From the NCBI GenBank assembly GCA_034435435.1, contig DAOTXN010000041.1:1-22294 (forward strand): a stretch of 22,294 nucleotides of DNA, given 5' to 3'. Below the pieces are notes generated by a model, which worked only from the letters and a program-made list of their open reading frames with translations, had not been told where the DNA came from and searched no databases. Origin of the DNA: DAOTXN01 sp034435435. Its GTDB lineage: Bacteria; Chloroflexota; Anaerolineae; S140-20. Within the stretch, counting starts at the first letter, position 1; each line of letters begins with the position of its first letter. Of the stretch, positions 7,696 through 14,241 are shown in pieces. The position numbers were made by a program, and so were the translations under genes.

Positions 7696-7720
7696 AAAGC
7701 AAGTAAAGGAGAAAGACAAG

Positions 7721-8947
7721 ATGAGTAAAAAGCTCAGCCTGTTACTGGTGGCGTTGCTGATGGCAAGCCTGTTTGTGGCGGCCTGCAAATCCAAAAAAGA
7801 GGCCAAAGAGGAAAGCGCTACTCTGGCCATCGAGCATTTCAGCATCATTGAAGGGACGACCTGGTCTGGAGCGCACGACCGTGCGGGGAAGCGCATCGCC
7901 GAAAAATATCCCAACGTAGACTATGTCTACAGAGAGGAAGTCGGCCCTGATGCCTCCGTTCCCTACGCCGAAGAGTTGATCGCCGGCGGGGCCGACATCG
8001 TCGTGGGAAACGCCGAGTTCATGGGGCTGCCTTTGAAGGACATCGCTGACAAGTACCCGGATGTCTATTTTCTGTCCATCATTGCCAGCGATCTGACCAC
8101 AAAGCAAAACTTTATCCGCATCTTCCCCAGGCAATATCAGGCGCTCTACCTAGAGGGGCTTATCGCCGGAGCGTTGACCCAGTCCGGTAACATTGGCGTC
8201 GTCTCGGCTTTTCCCTCGGTTCAGGTCATTCGACGACAGGCCGGTTTTACCCTCGGGGTGCAGGATGCGGCGGCATTGCTCGGCAAAGAGGTCACGATAT
8301 ACGTCAAGTACGTCGGCGACTGGTACCTGCCCCAGGAAGAGCGAGATATTGCCGCGACCCTGGTAGATCAATACCACGTTGACATCTTGACTCAACAGAC
8401 CGATTCTGGCTCTCCCCTGGACGTGGCCCAAGAAAAGGGGATATGGTTCGTGGGGAAGGACATGGACATCGTGGGGGAATATGGCTGGTCGAACACGGAC
8501 ACCGTGGCTGTGTCGTTCGACACACGCTGGGAAGTCCTCTATGACAAGATCATCCAGGATTGGTTGGCGGGTGAGAAAAATCCAGATACGGTATTGTACC
8601 TGGGTATGGAATCCACCATGACCCTGGCTGATGGCACAGTGGAGGCCACCGTTGACATTATGAACGCCGGCAAGGTGGGTATTGACGCCATCAGCCCCAA
8701 GGCGCTGCCCTCGATCCCGCAAGAGATCGTTGACCTGGTCAAGCAACGCAGAGATCAGATGATGAAAGGCGAGTGGGATCCGTTCACCGAGCACGCGTTC
8801 GTGAGCAACGGCACCGGCTTTGAGATGGAGGGTTCCCCGATTCCTGCCGCGGGGACCGAAGTCAAGCCGGCCGGTGAGGCGCCGACGGACGAATGGCTGC
8901 TTTCCAAGTTCAACTTTGACCTCCAGGGCATTGTGATACTGGAGTGA
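7721..8947 (+). CDS. BMP-family ABC transporter substrate-binding lipoprotein (PnrA/NupN-like)
   Basis: Extracytoplasmic binding protein of the basic membrane protein family, whose studied members bind purine nucleosides (PnrA, BmpA) or riboflavin (RfuA). The N-terminus is a lipoprotein signal with lipobox VAAC and lipidated cysteine C22. The mature part shows the family's HDRAGKRIAEKYPNVDY and GGADIVVGNAEFMG segments, the latter from the first lobe. The length of 408 residues is normal to slightly long. AAAGGAG lies 9 bases before the ATG. It is the first gene of a complete importer (ATPase and two permeases follow) and has its own consensus promoter. The exact ligand is unknown; nucleoside or nucleobase-like is the best guess. 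Confidence 0.9.
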   Translation: MSKKLSLLLVALLMASLFVAACKSKKEAKEESATLAIEHFSIIEGTTWSGAHDRAGKRIAEKYPNVDYVYREEVGPDASVPYAEELIAGGADIVVGNAEFMGLPLKDIADKYPDVYFLSIIASDLTTKQNFIRIFPRQYQALYLEGLIAGALTQSGNIGVVSAFPSVQVIRRQAGFTLGVQDAAALLGKEVTIYVKYVGDWYLPQEERDIAATLVDQYHVDILTQQTDSGSPLDVAQEKGIWFVGKDMDIVGEYGWSNTDTVAVSFDTRWEVLYDKIIQDWLAGEKNPDTVLYLGMESTMTLADGTVEATVDIMNAGKVGIDAISPKALPSIPQEIVDLVKQRRDQMMKGEWDPFTEHAFVSNGTGFEMEGSPIPAAGTEVKPAGEAPTDEWLLSKFNFDLQGIVILE

Positions 8948-8990
8948 ATCTGTCTCGTTTGAGCTGATATTTAACAAACTCTAGTAGCCA

Positions 8991-9090
8991 AGCCCTTCGA
9001 CGGGCTTCGCAAGCTCATCCGAGCGGCTCAGGACAAGAGATATGAGGCTCTCTTTCTTGAGGGGAAAACTCCCAAAGGAGGGAGCCTCAT
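8991..9090 (+). other. Intercistronic hairpins between lipoprotein and ATPase genes
   Basis: AGCCC 8991-8995 pairs with GGGCT 9002-9006. The surrounding text (CCTTCGACGGGCTT, GGCTCAGGAC) resembles a dispersed intergenic repeat common in environmental genomes. A larger imperfect stem runs from ATGAGGCTC 9042-9050 to GAGCCTCAT 9082-9090, with further pairing inside. There is no T run. Such stems after a binding-protein gene often protect the upstream message and raise its level relative to the membrane parts. Confidence 0.5.
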
Positions 9091-9130
9091 TCCCATGATG
9101 GTATTGAGGAAATCTTAGAAAGGGAGACAC

Positions 9131-10702
9131 ATGCATAGAGGGCTCCTGGAAGGGGTAAAACGCGGAGAGACAGTCATAGAGGCGCGGGGGATCACAAAGA
9201 GATTTCCAGGGGTGATCGCGAATGACCAGATTGATTTCGAGATCAAGGCGGGTGAGATTCACGCTGTCCTCGGGGAAAACGGCGCCGGTAAAACGACCTT
9301 GATGAATATCCTATTCGGGCTATTGCAACCCGACGAAGGCGAGCTCTATATCGGCGGTAAGCGAGTCAAATTCAAATCACCCCTGGACGCCATTGATCTG
9401 GGGATCGGGATGGTGCATCAAAACCGCAAGCTGGTATCCGCTCACACGGTGATCGAAAACATCATCCTCGGACACCCGAGAGCGGGCAAGATTCTGAACC
9501 TGAGACGGGCCGAGGCAGAGATTACGGAACTGTGTGATAAATACGGTTTCAAGATAGACCTCGGGGCCAAAGTCTGGCAGCTTTCGGAGGGGGAAAAGCA
9601 GGTCGTGGAGATCCTGAAAGCCCTCTATCGCGGGGCCAAAATCCTCATCCTGGACGAGCCGACTTCTGCGCTAGCGCCCCCCGAGACAAAGAAACTCCTG
9701 GCCTCTGTCCAAGCCATGGCCAGCGATGAGCTGGCTCTGATCCCGTTCATTACCCATAAACTCCCCATTGTGTTGGCGATAAGCGACCGAGTGACGGTTC
9801 TGCGGCGCGGCAAGGTCACGGCCCGGCTGGAGACGGAGCGCGCCACCGAAACGAGTCTGGCCAAGGAAATGGTGGGGAGAGAAGTTATCTTTCGGATACA
9901 GAGAGCCAGCGTAGAACGGGGGAAGCCTATACTCCAGGTTGAAAATCTCACCGCCTTCAGCGACAAAGGTTTTTTGGCTTTGAAAGGCGTTTCGTTTTCT
10001 GTGCACGAGGGCGAGATCCTGGGCATCGCCGGAGTCTCTGGCAACGGGCAACACGAGCTGGCCGAGGTTCTGGCCGGTCTGCGCAAGGCGGAGGGGGGCA
10101 AAGTGATGCTGGATGGTCGAGACATTACTTTTTCCTCCAGCCTGGCAAGATGGCAGTTGGGGATAGGGTACATTCCCTCCGAACGCGTACAAGTGGGTTC
10201 GATCGGTGATTTCTCGCTCGTGGAAAACGTCGCGCTGAACTTTTACTTTGATGATCATTTTTCCCGGCGAGGGATTTTGGATTACAAGCGCATCCGCGAG
10301 TTCACCCAGGAAATCATCTCCGAGTACGGTGTGGCGGCTCCCAGCCCAGACACAAAGGCCAAAAACTTATCCGGGGGAAATCTCCAAAAGCTCATCCTGG
10401 CCCGCGTGCTCTCACGTAGACCGCGACTCGTGATCGCCAATCTACCCACCCAGGGACTCGATGTAGGGGCGACGGAGTTCGTTCAGAACAAGCTCATGGA
10501 GGCCAAGCAGGAAAAGGCCGGTATTCTTCTCCTTTCCGAGGACCTCGATGAGGTCTTGGCGTTGAGCGATTGGGTAGCCCCGATTTACGAAGGCAAGTTC
10601 ATGGGCATCATCCCGGGAGAGGAAGCCAGGCGGGAGAGCGTGGGTGCGATGATGGCTGGTCTGCGTTTGAAGGAGGAAGAGACATGGGGATCGGTGGCTT
10701 AA
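9131..10702 (+). CDS. ABC transporter ATP-binding protein, two fused NBDs (BMP-type nucleoside importer)
   Basis: Energises the importer formed with the two permeases and the BMP lipoprotein. The first nucleotide-binding domain is canonical: Walker A GENGAGKTT 48-56, signature LSEGEKQ 151-157 and Walker B ILILDEPT 171-178. The second is degenerate, as is common in the sugar/nucleoside MglA-like family. GVSGNGQHEL at 301-310 replaces Walker A, LSGGNLQK at 413-420 is intact, and the Walker B end reads ANLPTQGLDV, lacking the usual glutamate. The 523 residues fit the family. The ATG at 9131 has GGGAG upstream. The 3' end overlaps the next gene by 19 bases, indicating translational coupling. Confidence 0.92.
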   Translation: MHRGLLEGVKRGETVIEARGITKRFPGVIANDQIDFEIKAGEIHAVLGENGAGKTTLMNILFGLLQPDEGELYIGGKRVKFKSPLDAIDLGIGMVHQNRKLVSAHTVIENIILGHPRAGKILNLRRAEAEITELCDKYGFKIDLGAKVWQLSEGEKQVVEILKALYRGAKILILDEPTSALAPPETKKLLASVQAMASDELALIPFITHKLPIVLAISDRVTVLRRGKVTARLETERATETSLAKEMVGREVIFRIQRASVERGKPILQVENLTAFSDKGFLALKGVSFSVHEGEILGIAGVSGNGQHELAEVLAGLRKAEGGKVMLDGRDITFSSSLARWQLGIGYIPSERVQVGSIGDFSLVENVALNFYFDDHFSRRGILDYKRIREFTQEIISEYGVAAPSPDTKAKNLSGGNLQKLILARVLSRRPRLVIANLPTQGLDVGATEFVQNKLMEAKQEKAGILLLSEDLDEVLALSDWVAPIYEGKFMGIIPGEEARRESVGAMMAGLRLKEEETWGSVA

Positions 10703-11811
10703 AGCTCGAGAAAAAGCTGACGTTGAGCGGTTGGGAGGCCGCGCTCATATCAATCCTGGCGCTCATCTTTGCCCTCGCGCTTTTCAGTTTCATCTTTATC
10801 CTGGCCGGCGTCAATCCGCTGGTCGCTTATCAAGAGATCTTTTCCTACGCCTTCTTCAACCCTTTTGGCCTGCCGCTGACGATCAACAGGTTCATTTTCC
10901 TGTTGCTGTGTACGTGCGCGTTCATCATCCCTTTTAGAGCCGGGCTGTGGAACATCGGGATGACGGGGCAGTTCTACGTCGGGGCGTTGGGCGCTTTCGC
11001 AGTCTTGTATGCCTTTGGCGCACACAAGTCTCATACCTCGGAGCTGGCCCCTGAAATTCTCATCCCCTTGATGTTGAGCGCGGCAGCCTTGTGCGGTGCA
11101 GGACTGGGAGCGATTGCGGGGTTGCTGAAGGGCAAGTTGGGCGTTAACGAGATCGTGGTGACCATGATGTTAAACTTTATTTCTTTCTGGCTGGTTTCAG
11201 ACATGATTAAAGAGGGGGGACCTTTGAGAAATCCCGGCGGAGAAGGTGAAGGCTTTGCACTCCCTCCTTCTGTCTATGCGCCTCTCATCAAGGGCGTCCC
11301 CTTTACGATCTTGCTTGCCCTTGGAGTGGCCGTGTTGCTGTACTTTATGTTCGCCAAAACCAAGATCGGATTTCAAATCAGGGCTTACGGCCATAACCCG
11401 GCTGCGGCCAATTACGCCGGGATAAGCACATTCAAGATACCGTTGTTGGTGTTTATCTTGGGAGGCGCCCTGGCCGGTTTGGCGGGGTATCACTATTTCG
11501 CCGCGGTGCCCGGCGTCTATAAAATTTCCAAGAACTATGGATATTTCGGCGATCTGGCTTTCTATGGGATAATCTGTGGGCTGATTTCCGTTGGAGACCC
11601 TTTGGCGGCGATTCCGGTAGCGCTGCTTTTTGGAGGATTGTCCATAGGCGGCCGATTCGTCCAGGGAAAACTCCACATGAGCTTTGGTGTGGATTACGCC
11701 CTGCTCGGAGTTTTGATGATTACGCTGGTCGCTTTTCAGTTCTTTTACCGCTACGAGATCGTGCGGGTAAAAGCAGGGGAGGACGGATTAGATGTGGGAG
11801 TTTCTCGCTAG
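10684..11811 (+). CDS. ABC transporter permease, BMP/nucleoside type (NupP-like)
   Basis: Inner-membrane permease of the branched-chain/nucleoside permease superfamily, and the longer of the pair. Several hydrophobic helices are visible (for example residues 15-45 and 65-85). The family segments GMTGQFYVGALGA and NEIVVTMMLNFISFWL occur in the expected order. ATG 10684 was chosen over an in-frame upstream start at 10570 because AAGGAGG lies about 8 bases before it and the protein then begins with a short cytoplasmic tail and helix. The product is 375 residues. It overlaps the ATPase gene by 19 bases and the next permease by 20 bases, so all three are co-translated. Confidence 0.9.
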   Translation: MGIGGLKLEKKLTLSGWEAALISILALIFALALFSFIFILAGVNPLVAYQEIFSYAFFNPFGLPLTINRFIFLLLCTCAFIIPFRAGLWNIGMTGQFYVGALGAFAVLYAFGAHKSHTSELAPEILIPLMLSAAALCGAGLGAIAGLLKGKLGVNEIVVTMMLNFISFWLVSDMIKEGGPLRNPGGEGEGFALPPSVYAPLIKGVPFTILLALGVAVLLYFMFAKTKIGFQIRAYGHNPAAANYAGISTFKIPLLVFILGGALAGLAGYHYFAAVPGVYKISKNYGYFGDLAFYGIICGLISVGDPLAAIPVALLFGGLSIGGRFVQGKLHMSFGVDYALLGVLMITLVAFQFFYRYEIVRVKAGEDGLDVGVSR

Positions 11812-12667
11812 AAGCCTGGAAGCCTCGACGATTTTCACCTTTGCCGCTCTCGGCGAGCTTACCAACCAGCGCTCAGGGATCCTGAATGTGGGGATCGAAG
11901 GCGTCATGCTTTTTGGCGCCACGTTGGGTTTTATCACCGCTCAATCCGCCGACAGCTACTTGCTCGGCTTTCTGGTGGCAATTGCCATCGGCGGGCTGCT
12001 CGGCCTGCTCCACGGATTCTTTTCCATAACCCTGGGGGCCGATCAAGTGGTGGTAGGGATGGGGATATGGATCTTTGGCTTTGGCCTGACCACTTACATA
12101 GGCAACCCCTACACAGGGCCTTTGGGGATGGAGCGGATTCAGCCTGTCTTGGGTCTTTCCCCTTTCTTTTTTGTCGGAATCGTGTTGGTAGCTGTTTCCT
12201 GGTTCATACTCACCAAGACGAGTCTGGGGCTGAGGATAAGATCGGTGGGGGAGAATCCATCAGTGGCAGAAGTTTCAGGTATAGACGTCGCAAAAACTCG
12301 CTATCTGTGTGTCACCATCGGGGGGATGCTCATGGGGCTTGCGGGAGCGATTTACTCTCTGGATTACAACCCGGTCTGGAACTATAACTTTCTCATGGGC
12401 TGGGGTTTCATCGCTCTGGCCCTCGTCTTTTTCTCCATGTGGAATCCTGTGATCTTGTTGGGTGGTTCTGTGCTTTTTGGAACTCTGTGGCAGCTCTCGC
12501 TTAACCCGCAGCTTGTACTTCCTGGCGTTTTGTCCCGGTATATTTGGAGGACGGTTCCCTTTGTCATCACCATCGTGGTGTTGTTGATCATCTCGACCAA
12601 GTGGTTTCGGATCAGATGGGGCGCAGCTAAACCCGAAGCGCTCGCCAAACCCTACGAAAAAGAGTGA
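11792..12667 (+). CDS. ABC transporter permease, BMP/nucleoside type (NupQ-like)
   Basis: Second, shorter permease of the importer, pairing with the upstream one. At 291 residues it is highly hydrophobic throughout. The hallmark GILNVGIEGVMLFGA is at residues 29-43 and GADQVVVGMGIW follows in the expected cytoplasmic loop. The ATG at 11792 lies inside the previous gene, with GGGGAGGA a few bases upstream. It ends the transporter operon. A hairpin-forming element begins 22 bases after the stop and may limit read-through into the next operon. Confidence 0.9.
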   Translation: MWEFLARSLEASTIFTFAALGELTNQRSGILNVGIEGVMLFGATLGFITAQSADSYLLGFLVAIAIGGLLGLLHGFFSITLGADQVVVGMGIWIFGFGLTTYIGNPYTGPLGMERIQPVLGLSPFFFVGIVLVAVSWFILTKTSLGLRIRSVGENPSVAEVSGIDVAKTRYLCVTIGGMLMGLAGAIYSLDYNPVWNYNFLMGWGFIALALVFFSMWNPVILLGGSVLFGTLWQLSLNPQLVLPGVLSRYIWRTVPFVITIVVLLIISTKWFRIRWGAAKPEALAKPYEKE

Positions 12668-12689
12668 GAGCAAATAGCTGATCCCCTAG

Positions 12690-12787
12690 CAGTCTGTCGG
12701 AGAGACGTAATTTAGCCCCTTGTGGGCGTCCAAAACGGGCGCAAAACGAGCACAAGGCCCTATATTACAGAGTTCTCCGACAGGCTG
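12690..12787. mobile_element. 98-bp MITE-like hairpin element flanked by CTAG
   Basis: CAGTCTGTCGGAGA (12690-12703) and the reverse complement of 12774-12787 (CAGCCTGTCGGAGA) differ at one base. Complementarity continues with small gaps through GTAAT, GCCC-like and CTTGTG/CACAAG stretches to an inner loop. CTAG stands directly outside each end (12686-12689 and 12788-12791), fitting a 4-bp target duplication, though CTAG is itself a palindrome. No protein is encoded. The element lies exactly between the transporter operon and the second hydroxylase operon. It may double as a transcription barrier. Confidence 0.6.
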
Positions 12788-12813
12788 CTAGTATCCAATT
12801 CAAGGAGCGTGCC

Positions 12814-13743
12814 ATGCTGTCAAGTCTCGGTCTTCCTCCATTCGATTACATCAAGCCCGAGTCGCCGCCAGAGGTGACCCGGCTCTTGCTTGAAAGTGAT
12901 GGACAGGCGCGCCTGTTTATGGGCGGCACGGATGTTTTTGTGCGCATGCGAGATGGGTTTATCCGCCCCCGAGCCCTGGTGGATGTCAAGCATCTGCCCG
13001 GTATGCGCAACGTCCGGTACGACGACCAGGCCGGACTGACTATCGGCGCGGCCGTCACGATGAACCAGGTCGCCCGTCACCCGGATGTGCTGGCTCACTA
13101 CCCGCTGCTGGCCGAGGCAGCCAGCTCGGTCGCCTCGTATCAATTGCGCAACCGCGCCACGCTGGGCGGCAATCTGTGTAATGCTTCTCCTGCTGCCGAC
13201 ACCGCGCCGGCTGTGTTGGTCCTGGGAGGCCGCATCGTACTCCACGGGCCGGAAGGAGCGCGAGAAGTACCGGCTGATGAATTTTTCGTTGGCCCTGGCA
13301 AAACCTCGACACAGGCCGCCGAGTTTATGACGGCTGTCCGCTTGCCGGTTCCGCCATCGGGCAGCCGGGGATGCTTTCTCAAACTGGGCCGCAACAAGGA
13401 GGGGGACCTGGCTATCGTCAGTGTGGCGGTGTGGGGTTTTCCCGACCCCACACTCCCTTCCGGCTACCACTTTCACGTCGCCCTGGGTTCAGTCGCGCCG
13501 GTTCCGCTGCGGGCGGCGGCGGCCGAAGACGTATTGGCGCAAAACTCACCCGGCGAAGAGACCTTTGTGCTGGCGGCCGAGCAGGCCATGAAAGCCGCCA
13601 GCCCCATCAAAGATGTGCGTTCCAGCGCCGCCTACCGCAAGGCGATGGTGCGCAACCTCACGTTACGGGCGTTACGCCACGCTTGGGCGCAACTACCCAA
13701 TCCAATACCCAACACAAGAAACGTGATGCAGGAGAGGAAGTGA
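12814..13743 (+). CDS. Molybdenum hydroxylase FAD-binding subunit (XdhB/CoxM-like), set 2
   Basis: Flavin subunit of the second xanthine dehydrogenase-family enzyme. FAD contacts are visible as MGGTD at residues 36-40 and TLGGNLCNASPAAD at 116-129, the latter closer to the xanthine dehydrogenase/4-hydroxybenzoyl-CoA reductase style than the set 1 sequence. A CO-dehydrogenase flavoprotein C-terminal domain follows (about 185-290). The length is 309 residues. The ATG at 12814 has AAGGAG 7 bases upstream, just after the hairpin element. Only 2 bases separate its stop from the next start, so this operon is far more compact than set 1. Confidence 0.92.
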   Translation: MLSSLGLPPFDYIKPESPPEVTRLLLESDGQARLFMGGTDVFVRMRDGFIRPRALVDVKHLPGMRNVRYDDQAGLTIGAAVTMNQVARHPDVLAHYPLLAEAASSVASYQLRNRATLGGNLCNASPAADTAPAVLVLGGRIVLHGPEGAREVPADEFFVGPGKTSTQAAEFMTAVRLPVPPSGSRGCFLKLGRNKEGDLAIVSVAVWGFPDPTLPSGYHFHVALGSVAPVPLRAAAAEDVLAQNSPGEETFVLAAEQAMKAASPIKDVRSSAAYRKAMVRNLTLRALRHAWAQLPNPIPNTRNVMQERK

Positions 13744-13745
13744 TT

Positions 13746-14240
13746 ATGGCAATGCACACTATTACGGTTACGGTGAACGGCGCACAGGAACACCTCGTCG
13801 TTCCGTCGAATATGACGCTGCTCCAGATGTTGCGCGAAGAGCTTGCGCTCACCGGCACCAAGAACGGCTGCGAAGCGGGCGAGTGCGGGGCCTGCACGGT
13901 GCTGGTAGATGGAGAACCGACCAACTCGTGCATGATGCTGGCCGTCGAAGTGAACGGTCGCGAGGTGACCACGGTGGAAGGGTTGGCGCGCGACGGCCAA
14001 TTGAGTCCTCTGCAGCAGGCGTTTGTGGATCTCAACGCGGTCCAATGCGGCTTTTGTACACCGGGGATGCTGATCTCGGCTCACGCCTTGCTCCAACGCA
14101 ACCCTCATCCGACCGAGCGTGAGATAAAAGAAGCCATACTGGGCAATCTGTGTCGCTGCACGGGCTATGTACGCATCGTTCAAGCCGTTCAGAGGGCGAG
14201 CAAGATCCCGAGGAGTCCGTTGCAGGAAGGAGGGTTGTGA
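13746..14240 (+). CDS. Molybdenum hydroxylase 2Fe-2S subunit, set 2
   Basis: Two-cluster ferredoxin-like small subunit. The first cluster uses C42, C47, C50 and C62 (CEAGECGACTV...SC). The second uses C101, C104, C136 and C138 (CGFCTPG, CRCTG). The 164 residues are the usual size. ATG 13746 was chosen because GGAGAGGAAG precedes it and it gives the standard N-terminal strand; ATG 13752 is an alternative. A long in-frame extension to 13371 lies wholly within the FAD gene and is rejected. It sits between the FAD and Mo subunit genes with 2- and 1-base gaps, so stoichiometric translation is likely. Confidence 0.93.
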   Translation: MAMHTITVTVNGAQEHLVVPSNMTLLQMLREELALTGTKNGCEAGECGACTVLVDGEPTNSCMMLAVEVNGREVTTVEGLARDGQLSPLQQAFVDLNAVQCGFCTPGMLISAHALLQRNPHPTEREIKEAILGNLCRCTGYVRIVQAVQRASKIPRSPLQEGGL

Positions 14241-14241
14241 G

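Noticed and set aside
7652..7720. Purine riboswitch before the nucleoside-type transporter
   Set aside because: The leader is only about 60 bases, and the conserved three-way junction core is not visible; it is explained by a short heptad hairpin.
12690..12787. Standard rho-independent terminator
   Set aside because: The stem is long and gapped, no T run follows, and CTAG flanks point to a mobile element instead.
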